From an uncultured Ruminococcus sp. (lineage in GTDB: Bacteria > Bacillota > Clostridia > Oscillospirales > CAG-272): DNA of 55,060 nt. The notes under the pieces are model-generated. The model did no database searches. It saw nothing but the letters and a program-made list of their open reading frames with translations, and was not told the DNA's origin. The position numbers were made by a program, and so were the translations under genes. The stretch spans positions 1-55,060 of the forward strand of contig CACZAZ010000005.1 of NCBI GenBank assembly GCA_902779285.1, given 5' to 3'. Every line of letters begins with the position of its first letter. The stretch's first letter is position 1. Positions 1 to 7,734 of the stretch are shown here, one piece after another.

Positions 1-91
1 GGCAGGGTTCCGCAGGGGCATCCAGTAATAGTGGATTATTTCTACCACGAAGAGATCAGAGGGTCGGATAATACTGGAAAACGAAATAAAT

Positions 92-403
92 AAGAAATAC
101 TACTTTTTTCATTTTGGAATACCTCCGAATAATTTATTTGCCTTTCGGCAGGGGCAACGAAAGCACCGAGAAAAGCCATTATCTTTTCTTCTTTCGGTCT
201 TTATCCCCGAAGTCAGCGGATCAGAAAAAAATATTGCGTAAATAAAAAAAGCCGAACTTTTCGTTAAGTCCGACTCTCGGTACTCTATAAGTTTTCAGCG
301 ATATTTTTTCCCGTTGACTTCCGATTTTCTCCGTGCTACGATAAGCCACAACGGAAGGCAAATAAATCGGAGGGATTCCATTTTTATAGAAAAAGTATTC
401 TCC
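92..403. repeat. Diverged inverted duplication in AT-rich intergenic DNA
   Basis: The stretch 1-569 has no convincing gene and is much AT-richer than the rest of the window. Positions 92-180 read forward resemble 321-403 read on the minus strand. The shared core is GGAATMCCTCCGA, then (after a 4-nt insertion in the left copy) TTTATTTGCCTTYCG, then AGCACSGAGAAAA. In the left copy, read on the minus strand, GGAGG is followed by ATG and an 18-codon open frame beginning MKKVVFLIYF and ending at a stop near position 44. The right copy keeps the GGAGG but has no ATG at the same place. It could be a remnant of a small mobile or leader-peptide unit; the function is unknown. Confidence 0.55.
243..275 (-). 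terminator. Intrinsic terminator-like hairpin
   Basis: On the minus strand, AGTCGGACT pairs with AGTTCGGCT (two G-U wobbles) around a short loop, followed directly by a run of seven T. No gene on the minus strand ends just upstream, so the transcript it would end is unknown. Confidence 0.5.
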
Positions 404-434
404 ATCACAACAACGGGAAGAAGGTTTATAGTAA

Positions 435-467
435 GAAAAAATCCGAGCAATCGCTTGCCCGGATTTT
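435..467 (-). terminator. Intrinsic terminator-like hairpin
   Basis: AAAATCCG at 438-445 pairs with CGGATTTT at 460-467, and the minus-strand side runs into a T tract. It is the second of three successive minus-strand hairpins downstream of the tRNA gene. Confidence 0.5.
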
Positions 468-516
468 CATTTCCTTTCGTATTCATCGTGGTATTTTGAC
501 TCCAAAGAAGTCTTTT

Positions 517-563
517 GCAAAAAATAATACGAACTCCGACTTATCATCAGGGTTCGTATTATT
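517..563 (-). terminator. Terminator of the tRNA-Ala gene
   Basis: A perfect 12-bp stem (AATAATACGAAC at 523-534 with its complement at 552-563) is followed on the minus strand by a run of T. It starts 7 nt after the encoded CCA end of the tRNA, which fits Rho-independent termination of the tRNA transcript. Confidence 0.85.
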
Positions 564-569
564 TGCATA

Positions 570-645
570 TGGTGGAGCATACGAGACTCGAACTCGTGAC
601 CCCAACACTGCCAGTGTTGTGCGCTCCCAGCTGCGCTAATGCCCC
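570..645 (-). tRNA. tRNA-Ala (anticodon GGC)
   Basis: Read on the minus strand, the sequence folds into a complete 76-nt cloverleaf with an encoded CCA end. The acceptor stem is GGGGCAT/ATGCTCC and contains the G3-U70 wobble pair that identifies alanine tRNAs. The D arm is GCGC/GCGC, the anticodon stem CAACA/TGTTG with loop CTGGCAG (anticodon GGC, reading GCC/GCU), and the T arm ACGAG/CTCGT with loop TTCGAGT. A terminator hairpin follows immediately. No other tRNA was seen next to it. Confidence 0.97.
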
Positions 646-749
646 GGGCGAGGAATAGTATAGCATATCGGGGACGGTTTTGCAAGGGGTTTCTCAAAAA
701 AACTTGCCGGGGAGAATACAGGGGCGAGCGAGGGGAAACAAGGAAGAAT

Positions 750-945
750 GAAGAAATGAAGAAATGAAGAAATGACGGAATGAAGACGGGAGGCGCGGCG
801 GGAGAGGGGGAGCGAGACGGAGGCGGCGCGAGAGGAAGAAGAGAAGAAATGAAGAAATGACGAAATGAAGACGGGAGGCGCGACGGGAGAGGGGGAGCGA
901 GACGGAGGCGGCGCGAGAGGGAGAAAAGAAGAAATGAAGATCGAG
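750..945. repeat. 85-bp direct tandem duplication, purine-rich
   Basis: Two copies of an ~85-bp unit lie head to tail: the GACGGGAGGCGC segment starts at 785 and again at 870. The flanks carry shorter GAAATGAA repeats. Copies differ by only a few bases, so the duplication is recent. The strand shown is almost all purine. It lies between the MecA-like gene's stop codon and the tRNA gene, and I see no coding function. Confidence 0.85.
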
Positions 946-953
946 GGGCGAGG

Positions 954-1589
954 TCAGGCGAGGGGGGCGAGGTCCGCGACGGCGTGGGAGGGGGAGACGC
1001 AGACGCCGTGTTCCTTGATGTACGCGAGCGCGGCGCCGGCGCGGCGGCGGACGCCGAACTCCTCGGCAAACGAGAGGGGCGAGGGGCGGTCGCTTTGGAT
1101 CTTTTCCTGCAGGACGAGATACCAGAGACCGTCGTCCCCGCAGTAGGCGGCGGAGAGGTGCGGGTATCCTACGCGGGCGAGGTGGCGGCAGACCGAAAGC
1201 AGGGGCGAGAGCCGCTCGAAGACGAAGACCGCCGAGCGGAGCGGAGGCGGGGCGGCGGGCAGAGACGCGGGTTTGCGGGCGCTCGGCTTGTCGCCCGGCT
1301 TCTCGCCCGGTTTTTCTCCCGGCAGTTTGTCGGGGAGTTTGCCGAGCCGGGTGACGAACAGTTCGCAGCCGCCGTCCGACGCCGGGAACATCTGCATCAG
1401 AACGCGCTCGCCCGTCGCGTCGAAGCCGGTCTTTTGCCGGATCTCCCGAAGGATCGCGCGGAGCGTGCCGTGGGAGCCGCCGGAGCCGTCGGAGCCGCGC
1501 TCGCGTTCGCCCTCGGTCACGCAGCGGTCAAGGTCCTCCTGCGACAGCGTCACCTTGATCTTCACGTCGCTGATGCGTATGAAATCCAT
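954..1589 (-). CDS. MecA-family adaptor protein
   Basis: A 211-residue protein with the two-domain layout of MecA, the adaptor that delivers substrates to the ClpC AAA+ unfoldase. The N-terminal part begins MDFIRISDVKIKVTLSQEDL and continues to an LFVTRL strand typical of the family. The C-terminal part has the conserved VGYPHLSAAYCGDDGLWYLV pattern. Between them is a Pro/Lys-rich linker with a small repeat (PGEKPGEKPGDKPS). Length is close to the usual ~220. The start has GGAGG 8 nt upstream. It is divergent from mtnN. Family membership is inferred from sequence pattern; whether it controls competence or proteolysis here is unknown, and no Clp gene is present in the window. Confidence 0.8.
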   Translation of the reverse strand: MDFIRISDVKIKVTLSQEDLDRCVTEGERERGSDGSGGSHGTLRAILREIRQKTGFDATGERVLMQMFPASDGGCELFVTRLGKLPDKLPGEKPGEKPGDKPSARKPASLPAAPPPLRSAVFVFERLSPLLSVCRHLARVGYPHLSAAYCGDDGLWYLVLQEKIQSDRPSPLSFAEEFGVRRRAGAALAYIKEHGVCVSPSHAVADLAPLA

Positions 1590-1618
1590 ATCCCCGCCCT
1601 CCTCTTTCTTCTGTTATC

Positions 1619-1647
1619 ATTATACTCGCGGCGGGGCGAAAAGGGAA
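1619..1647 (-). promoter_or_regulatory. Possible promoter of the MecA-like gene
   Basis: A perfect TATAAT (minus strand, 1619-1624) lies 30 nt upstream of the MecA-like start. The matching -35 position (TTCCCT, 17 bp away) is poor, so this is only a moderate candidate. Confidence 0.4.
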
Positions 1648-1692
1648 CAGGAAATAACGGGGAGGCGAGCCGGCATCTGCCGTTTGCGGGGC

Positions 1693-1721
1693 TTGCGCTT
1701 TTTCTTGAAACGTGGTACAAT
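1693..1721 (+). promoter_or_regulatory. Sigma-A promoter of mtnN
   Basis: TTGCGC at 1693-1698, a 17-bp spacer and TACAAT at 1716-1721, about 40 nt before the mtnN start. Confidence 0.7.
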
Positions 1722-1759
1722 AAATAAAACGGGCGACGCCCGATTGAAGGAGGATCGGT

Positions 1760-2452
1760 ATGACCGGACGAATCGGCATTATCGGCGCGATGGAGAGCGA
1801 GGTGGCGACCCTGATCCCCGCGCTGGAGGATCATTCAGAGCAGACGATCGGGATCGTGGTCTATCACACGGGGAAACTCGACGGGCGCGAGGTCGTTGTC
1901 GCGCGGAGCGGCGTCGGCAAGGTGAACGCGGCTCTGACCGCCGCCGAGATGATCCGCACCTTCGGGGCGGCGGCGATCGTCAATACCGGCGTGGCGGGGG
2001 CGCTCGAGGAGACGCTCGACCCGGAGGACGCCGTGATTGCGACCGATCTCGTCCAGCACGACTACGATACGACCCCCTTCGACCCGCCCGGATTCGTGTC
2101 GGGCGTCGGACGGGTGAAGATCCCCGCGGACCCCGCGATATCCGCCGCCGCCGCGGACGCCGCAAGGGAACTCGGGATGCGGGTCCTTTCGGGGACCGTC
2201 GCTTCGGGAGATCAGTTCATCTCGGACGGGAAAAAGAAGGCGTGGATCAGAGAGAACTTCGGCGCTCTTGCCTGCGAGATGGAGGGGGCGGCGATCGCGC
2301 ACGTCTGTTTCCTCTACGGGGTGCGGTGCGGCGTGATCCGGACCATCTCCGACCGCGCCGACGGCAAAGCCGACGTGGATTTTCCGACGTTTGCGGAGCA
2401 CGCGGCGGCGCTGAACGCGAAGATCGTGAGACGGGTACTCCCCGTTATCTGA
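1760..2452 (+). CDS. mtnN: 5'-methylthioadenosine/S-adenosylhomocysteine nucleosidase
   Basis: A 230-residue MTA/SAH nucleosidase, which cleaves adenine from methylthioadenosine and S-adenosylhomocysteine in the methionine salvage and activated methyl cycle in the cytoplasm. Hallmarks are GAMESEV near the N terminus (catalytic Glu), CEMEGAAIAHV (ribose-binding Met-Glu) and RTISDRAD (catalytic Asp), all in the expected order. Length matches the family (~230). The ATG has GGAGG 7 nt upstream and a good promoter. It is monocistronic: a strong terminator follows within 15 nt. Confidence 0.95.
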   Translation: MTGRIGIIGAMESEVATLIPALEDHSEQTIGIVVYHTGKLDGREVVVARSGVGKVNAALTAAEMIRTFGAAAIVNTGVAGALEETLDPEDAVIATDLVQHDYDTTPFDPPGFVSGVGRVKIPADPAISAAAADAARELGMRVLSGTVASGDQFISDGKKKAWIRENFGALACEMEGAAIAHVCFLYGVRCGVIRTISDRADGKADVDFPTFAEHAAALNAKIVRRVLPVI

Positions 2453-2462
2453 ATCCCACCCA

Positions 2463-2506
2463 AACAACCGGGATGGCGCAAGCCATCCCGGTTGTTTTAT
2501 TTTTGG
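2463..2506. terminator. Bidirectional terminator between mtnN and the AraC-type gene
   Basis: A perfect 15-bp stem (2463-2477 with 2482-2496) with a GCAA loop is followed by a T-rich tract on the plus strand. The stop codon of the convergent AraC-type gene (2497-2499) lies inside the T tract, so the two transcripts share this hairpin. Confidence 0.9.
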
Positions 2507-4533
2507 AGGAAGTCGTCGTCGGAGAAGACAGGGGGTCCTCCGGCGCGGCGCACCGTCTCGAAGTAGGCGCGGGGGGTCATCCCCATCCACTTGCGGAAGA
2601 CCCGCTCGAAATGGTAGTAGGAGGGAAATCCGACCGACGCCGCGAGAGCGGAAAGCGACGGGAACCGCGCGGGATCGAGCTGCTTGCTCTTCCGGATCCG
2701 GAAGTTCTGGAGATAGACGGCGAAGGGAAGCCCGAACTCCTGCCGGAAGCGGCGGCAGAAGTAGCTTTTGCTGAAAAAGAAGAAACGCGCCGCCGTTTCG
2801 GTCGAGAGATCGCCGCGGTAGTTGTCCTCGATATAGCGGATCATCTCGGTACGGAACTTTGCGTTCTTCTGCTCCTTCTGGTCGACCGAGAGCGACATCA
2901 GCCCGTGCTCCGCCATCTCCGAAACGAAGCGCCAGACCCCCGCGCGGAGCCGCAGTTTCTCGCTGACGGCGGCAGGCACGAAGGAGAGGGGGCGGTCGGT
3001 AGTTTTCCCTTTGTTTTCGAACAGATAGTCGATCGCAGCCGTCACGCCCGGAAACCCGGGATCGGAGGGCGGGATCACGTTCGCAAAGCGGACGTGCCCG
3101 GGATTGTCCGAGAAGAGCAGATCGAAGGGCGAGTCCTCCTGCCTGACGAACTCGGGCAGCGAGAACGAGAAGAAGTCAACGGAGGTCCGCTTCGCGTCGG
3201 AGGGCGAAACGAACGCCTGGAAAAAGTCGTAGGGGTTGACGACGAAGACCGAGCCGGGTACGCCGACGTAGCGGTCCTTGCGGATCCGGACGTTCAGAAC
3301 GCCCTCGGTGACCCGGATGATCTCGACGCGCTTTTCGTCGTGGGGGGAGAGAAGCGCCGGATGGTCCCGCCGGACGGTCGGGTCGATCTGCTCGCGCATC
3401 GAGGCGAATACGAAGCAATCGGTGACAGAGGTCGAGAGGGCGGCTCCGGTCGCGACGGCTCCGAAGATCCCGCCGAGGAAGCAGACGTTCGAGTAGATCG
3501 AGCCGCAGATCTCGCCCCCGACGACCGAGCGCGAGACGCTGCCGTTGACCGAGAAGCCGATAAGCCCCCCCGCGTTGCGGTCGCCCGCCGTTCCTTTTAA
3601 ACAGAGCCGGTTGTCGGCAAGGCAGTTCTCGACCGCGCCCCCAAGACACAGCACCCCCGCGATCGCGGCGACGCGTCCGGAGCCGGAGAAGCACGAATCG
3701 GTGATCGCCAGATTCTTTACGGTCCCGTGGAGAGAGCCGAACAGCGACACCCCGTTGTTGTAGACGTAGTCGTCCGAGGGATAGCGCTTCTTTTCCTCGT
3801 CTTCCGAGACGTAGAGTCCGCGGATGAAATGTCCCGCGCCGTCAAAGGTCCCCGCGAAAAAGGCGGAGCGACCCCAGGCGGCGTTGCGGTTGCAGATAAT
3901 GGGGAAGGAGACCCCCTCGGCGGGATCGCGCGCGGGATCGTTCCAGACGATATCGCGGGTCAGTTTGAAATACTTTCCGCGGCTCCAATCGGCAAAGCTG
4001 TCCCCGATCTCCTCCGCAAGCGTCGGGTCGACCCCGGTATAGACGCGGTGATTGGAGAGATAGGAGAGCAGGAGCAGGTCCTCCGCCGACGAGACGCGGT
4101 AGGGATCCTCCGCCGTTCCGCGCCCGCCCGCAAACCGGGGAGAGTGGACGGGATCACCCCCGATCGGGGGCGCGGGGTCGGGGGCGCGGTCGAACGCCGC
4201 CTGCAGGATCGGGATCGCCCGTCCGGGACGGTACACGAACCCCTGCGGCAGACGGCAGCCCGGCTCGGGTCCGCTCGCGTCGATCCAGCCGCAGCTCTCG
4301 ACGGGACCGGAGATCGCCGCCGGATCGTCGTAGCTCACGAAGCGGTAACAGCAGAAGTGGCGGGAACAGCCGGTCTTCGCGTAGACCCGCGTCAGACTCA
4401 ACTGGTGCGCGTGCATATAGGAGACGACAGCCGCCTGCCTCGTCGATTCCTCCGGACGGAACCAGACGGGGAAGCGCCGCTTGCCGAAATCGAAGGTAAA
4501 GGTCTCGGGCGGGCGCGCGTCGGATGCTTTCAT
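2497..4533 (-). CDS. AraC-type transcriptional regulator with embedded GLUG/beta-helix module
   Basis: A 678-residue protein. I chose the ATG at 4533 because AAGGAG sits 7 nt upstream; an open frame extends 23 codons further but has no such site. Domains in order: residues 1-130 unknown, Cys-rich in part (CSRHFCCYRF); ~136-375 a module that starts GGRGTAEDPYRVSSAEDL and contains GLUG-like repeats (AGGLIGFSVNGSVSRSVVGG at ~321-340), normally seen in secreted adhesins and sugar-binding beta-helices; ~392-500 a cupin-like sensor of the AraC type; ~559-663 a double helix-turn-helix AraC DNA-binding domain (AASVGFPSYYHFERVFRKWM). There is no signal peptide or membrane segment. It sits directly upstream of two glycosidase genes, so it may sense a glycan-derived ligand and control them. 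That role is inference. Family assignment of the HTH is secure; the GLUG call is by motif. Confidence 0.8.
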   Translation of the reverse strand: MKASDARPPETFTFDFGKRRFPVWFRPEESTRQAAVVSYMHAHQLSLTRVYAKTGCSRHFCCYRFVSYDDPAAISGPVESCGWIDASGPEPGCRLPQGFVYRPGRAIPILQAAFDRAPDPAPPIGGDPVHSPRFAGGRGTAEDPYRVSSAEDLLLLSYLSNHRVYTGVDPTLAEEIGDSFADWSRGKYFKLTRDIVWNDPARDPAEGVSFPIICNRNAAWGRSAFFAGTFDGAGHFIRGLYVSEDEEKKRYPSDDYVYNNGVSLFGSLHGTVKNLAITDSCFSGSGRVAAIAGVLCLGGAVENCLADNRLCLKGTAGDRNAGGLIGFSVNGSVSRSVVGGEICGSIYSNVCFLGGIFGAVATGAALSTSVTDCFVFASMREQIDPTVRRDHPALLSPHDEKRVEIIRVTEGVLNVRIRKDRYVGVPGSVFVVNPYDFFQAFVSPSDAKRTSVDFFSFSLPEFVRQEDSPFDLLFSDNPGHVRFANVIPPSDPGFPGVTAAIDYLFENKGKTTDRPLSFVPAAVSEKLRLRAGVWRFVSEMAEHGLMSLSVDQKEQKNAKFRTEMIRYIEDNYRGDLSTETAARFFFFSKSYFCRRFRQEFGLPFAVYLQNFRIRKSKQLDPARFPSLSALAASVGFPSYYHFERVFRKWMGMTPRAYFETVRRAGGPPVFSDDDFLQK

Positions 4534-4647
4534 CTCTTTTCTCCTTTTTCGTATTCCGGCTCTATTGTAGCAGAAACGCGCCAAAATGTCAAGCGACGGC
4601 AAGAATACCGTATCAGGCGGGGCATATCGGCTTTAACAAGTTAATCC

Positions 4648-4886
4648 AAAGCAAAACGAAAACAGGAAGAACGGACGGCGCGAGCCACACGGAGAGCGCC
4701 GGTTTTTCCCTGTCGTTCGGGGAAAAATCGCTTGACAGAAAAAGCGGGGATTGATATAATAGAATCAATACGGAACGACCGTTCCGACGGACGACAAAAG
4801 GAGCGTAACGGTATGGGAAACGTCAAGATCGATTTTGCAAAGACGCAGGGCAAGATCAAGGATATGAACAGCGTCAACAACGGTCC
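4648..4886 (+). repeat. Upstream copy of a duplicated promoter/5'-coding segment
   Basis: This 239-bp segment recurs at 6232-6469 with about 95 percent identity by eye. It spans the promoter, leader, ribosome binding site and first ~25 codons of the glycosidase gene; downstream of it the two genes differ at many silent sites. Confidence 0.85.
4732..4760 (+). promoter_or_regulatory. Consensus sigma-A promoter of the first glycosidase gene
   Basis: TTGACA at 4732-4737, a 17-bp spacer and TATAAT at 4755-4760, about 50 nt upstream of the start codon. Both boxes are perfect. Confidence 0.93.
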
Positions 4887-6153
4887 TCTCGGGGATCACG
4901 ACCTTAAAAACAACGAGTATTACGCCGCGGCGCGGATCCCCTACGCGCGTCTGCACGACTCGACCTTCGAGTGGCGGCACACGGTCGACGTGCACGAGAT
5001 CTTTCCGAACTTCGACGCCGACGAGAACGATCCGGCTTCCTACGATTTCACCCTGACCGACGTTTATCTTGACTCGATCGAAAAAGTCGGGACAAAGATC
5101 TTTTACCGGCTGGGGACCACGATCGAGCACGAGATCAAACGCTACGGCTCCATCCCGCCGAAGGACTTTCGCAAGTGGGCGCGGATCTGCGAGCATATCA
5201 TCCGGCACGAGAACGAGGGGTGGGCGGACGGATTCCACCGCGGGATCGAGTACTGGGAGATCTGGAACGAGCCCGACCTGCTCGGTCACATGTGCTGGAC
5301 CGGGACCATCTCCGAGTATATCGAACTGTTCGATATCGCGATCCGGCATTTGAAAAAATGTTTCCCGGATATCAAGGTCGGGGGCCCCGCGCTGACGCAC
5401 ATCAAACGCGTCGAGTGGTGGGCGGAGTTCATCCCGTATCTGAAAGAGAAGAAACCGCCGATGGACTTTTTCTCGTTCCACCGCTACGCCAGCACGACCG
5501 AGCAGTTCACGCGGGACATCGAGATCGCGAAGAACTATATGGTCGAGGCGGGCTACGGCGACGTCGAACTGATTTTGAACGAGTGGAACTACCTGCTCGG
5601 CTGGGAGCCGCGGGAGACCCTGCTCCATTCGTATCGGACCATCCACGCGCTGAAGGGCGCGGCGTTCAATATCGCCGTGATGATCACCTGCCAGGACTCG
5701 CCGCTCGACCACCTGATGTACTACGACGCGCGGCACACCTGCGCCGAGTTCAACGGTCTGTTCGACAGGATCTCCTACGAGCCCTTGAAGCCCTACTACG
5801 CGTTCTACGCCTTCTCCGATCTCGCGGAACTCGGCACGGAGGTCAAGGCGACAGCGGAAGGAGAGGGGATCTACGCGCTCGCGGCGAAGAGCGAAGACGG
5901 TAAACGCGGCGCGCTGCTCCTGACCAACTACCGCAACGAAATGACCCTTGACGGAAAGGAGTTCCCGCCCGAGACCGTGAAGATCGCTTGGAAGGGGCTT
6001 CCCGACAAGCCGACGCGCCTGACCGTTCGGACGCTGGATAACGATCACGATCTTGAAAAGACCGTCGGGTTGACCGTACCCTCCTGTGCGGGCGAGATCA
6101 CGCTGACCCTGCCGCTGTTCGCCTCCGTCGTTATCAATTTCGACGTCGAGTAA
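4813..6153 (+). CDS. GH39-like clan GH-A glycoside hydrolase, copy 1
   Basis: A 446-residue cytoplasmic protein (no signal peptide) resembling GH39 enzymes (beta-xylosidases, iduronidases). The acid/base is Glu153 in YWEIWNEPD and the nucleophile is Glu257 in ELILNEWNY, both in correct clan GH-A context. SFHRYAS and HLMYYDARH are further barrel motifs, and the last ~100 residues form a beta-sandwich-like tail (LLLTNYRNEMTLDGKEFPPE). I start at the ATG at 4813 because AAAGGAG lies upstream and the open frame before it crosses the promoter. It has its own terminator. It is about 75 percent identical by eye to copy 2. Substrate cannot be told from sequence. Confidence 0.85.
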   Translation: MGNVKIDFAKTQGKIKDMNSVNNGPLGDHDLKNNEYYAAARIPYARLHDSTFEWRHTVDVHEIFPNFDADENDPASYDFTLTDVYLDSIEKVGTKIFYRLGTTIEHEIKRYGSIPPKDFRKWARICEHIIRHENEGWADGFHRGIEYWEIWNEPDLLGHMCWTGTISEYIELFDIAIRHLKKCFPDIKVGGPALTHIKRVEWWAEFIPYLKEKKPPMDFFSFHRYASTTEQFTRDIEIAKNYMVEAGYGDVELILNEWNYLLGWEPRETLLHSYRTIHALKGAAFNIAVMITCQDSPLDHLMYYDARHTCAEFNGLFDRISYEPLKPYYAFYAFSDLAELGTEVKATAEGEGIYALAAKSEDGKRGALLLTNYRNEMTLDGKEFPPETVKIAWKGLPDKPTRLTVRTLDNDHDLEKTVGLTVPSCAGEITLTLPLFASVVINFDVE

Positions 6154-6172
6154 ACGAACGATAACTCCAACG

Positions 6173-6213
6173 AATAAACCCGCCCGCCGATCTCGGCGGG
6201 CGGGTTTATTTTG
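6173..6213 (+). terminator. Terminator after glycosidase copy 1
   Basis: An 18-bp GC-rich perfect stem around TCT followed by a T tract, 20 nt after the stop codon. Confidence 0.9.
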
Positions 6214-6231
6214 AGAAAAAAGATTTTGAAA

Positions 6232-6469
6232 AAAGCAAAACGAAAACAGGAAGAACGGACGGCGCGAGCCACTCGGAGAGCGCCCGTTTTTCCCTGTCGT
6301 TCGGGGAAAATCGCTTGACAGAAAAAGCGGGGATTGGTATAATAGAATCAATACGGAACAGAGATTCCGACGGACGACAAAAGGAGCGTAACGGTATGGG
6401 CAACGTCAAGATCGATTTTGCAAAGACGCAGGGCAAGATCAAGGATATGAACAGCGTCAACAACGGTCC
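6232..6469 (+). repeat. Downstream copy of the duplicated promoter/5'-coding segment
   Basis: Near-identical partner of 4648-4886. Differences cluster just after the transcription start (ACGACCGT versus AGAGAT) and at single bases. Confidence 0.85.
6315..6343 (+). promoter_or_regulatory. Consensus sigma-A promoter of the second glycosidase gene
   Basis: TTGACA at 6315-6320, 17-bp spacer, TATAAT at 6338-6343. It duplicates the promoter of copy 1. Confidence 0.93.
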
Positions 6470-7733
6470 CGACGGGGAGTTCGATTACGGGAGTTACGAC
6501 GCCTACAAGGCGGCGCGCATCCCCTTCGCGCGGCTGCACGACTCGGCGCTCAACTGGCGCCATACCGTCGATATCATCCACGTTTTCCCGAACTTTGACG
6601 CCGACGAGAACGACCCGGCGTCCTACGACTTTACCCTGACCGACGAATACCTCGATACGATCGAGCGCACGGGGACCAAACTCTTTTACCGGCTGGGCAA
6701 CGCGATCGAAGCCGAGTCGAAAAAGTACGGCGCCGTCCCGCCGAAAGATTTTCATAAGTGGGCGCGGATCTGCGAGCATATCGTCCGGCACGAGAACGAG
6801 GGCTGGGCGAACGGTTTTCATCGCGGGATCGAATACTGGGAGATCTGGAACGAGCCCGACCTGAAGGGGCATCAATGCTGGACGGGGACGATCGGCGAGT
6901 ATATCGAACTGTTCGATATCGCGATCCGGCACCTGAAGGGCTGCTTCCCGGATCTGAAGATCGGGGGACCCGCCCTGACCCATATCAAGTGCGCCGAATG
7001 GTGGGACGAGTTTATTCCTTACCTCAAAGAAAAGAAGCCCCCGATGGACTTCTTCTCCTTCCATAAATACGGCAGCGAGCCCGGGAAGTACGCCGAGGAT
7101 ATCGAGATCGCGAAAAAGTATATGGTCGAGGCGGGCTATCCCGACTGCGAACTGATCCTGAACGAGTGGAACTACCTGTGGGGCTGGCAGCCGAAAGAAA
7201 GGGTGCATCACTCCTATCAGGCGCTCCACACGCTGAAGGGCGCGGCATTCGTTGCGGCGGTTATGACCGTCTGCCAGAACACGGCGCTCGATCATCTGAT
7301 GTACTACGACGCGCGGCACAGCTCCTATTTCAACGGGCTGTTCGAGCGCTACACCTGGAAGAACCTCAAACCCTACTACGCCTTCTACGCCTTCGCAGAC
7401 CTCGCCGATCTCGGAACCGAGGTGAAGACCGTCGCCGCGGGAGAGGGGCTGTACGCTCTGGCGGCGAAGAGCGCGGACGGCAAACACGGCGCCCTGATGC
7501 TGACCAACTACAAGAACGAAGTCTCCCTCGACGGCAAGGAGTTTCCGCCCGAAGAGGTGAAGATCGAATGGAACGGGCTCTCCGAAAAGCCGGTGCGCGT
7601 GACGGTGCGGATGCTCGATAACGAACACGACCTCACCGAGATCTCGGGCGAGACCTTCGGGAGCGGCGCCGGGTTCCATACGCTTTCGCTGCCGCTGTTT
7701 GCCACCGCCGTCGTCAATTATGACGAGTTGTGA
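6396..7733 (+). CDS. GH39-like clan GH-A glycoside hydrolase, copy 2
   Basis: A 445-residue paralogue of the preceding gene. Both catalytic residues are kept: Glu153 in YWEIWNEPD and Glu257 in ELILNEWNY. Variation is concentrated in likely substrate loops: residues 25-40, SFHKYGSEPGK versus SFHRYASTTEQ, and LWGWQPKERVH versus LLGWEPRETLL. So the two enzymes may differ in substrate preference while sharing control. The ATG at 6396 has AAAGGAG upstream. Each gene has its own promoter and copy 1 ends in a terminator, so they are adjacent but independent transcription units. No transporter gene accompanies them. Confidence 0.85.
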   Translation: MGNVKIDFAKTQGKIKDMNSVNNGPDGEFDYGSYDAYKAARIPFARLHDSALNWRHTVDIIHVFPNFDADENDPASYDFTLTDEYLDTIERTGTKLFYRLGNAIEAESKKYGAVPPKDFHKWARICEHIVRHENEGWANGFHRGIEYWEIWNEPDLKGHQCWTGTIGEYIELFDIAIRHLKGCFPDLKIGGPALTHIKCAEWWDEFIPYLKEKKPPMDFFSFHKYGSEPGKYAEDIEIAKKYMVEAGYPDCELILNEWNYLWGWQPKERVHHSYQALHTLKGAAFVAAVMTVCQNTALDHLMYYDARHSSYFNGLFERYTWKNLKPYYAFYAFADLADLGTEVKTVAAGEGLYALAAKSADGKHGALMLTNYKNEVSLDGKEFPPEEVKIEWNGLSEKPVRVTVRMLDNEHDLTEISGETFGSGAGFHTLSLPLFATAVVNYDEL

Positions 7734-7734
7734 T

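Noticed and set aside
295-486. A 63-codon minus-strand reading frame
   Set aside because: It crosses a terminator-like hairpin, has no ribosome binding site and no recognisable content.
1273-3600. A very long open reading frame on the plus strand across mtnN and the AraC-type gene
   Set aside because: It is an antisense or out-of-frame shadow of GC-rich genes: no ribosome site, arginine-rich composition and no protein family.
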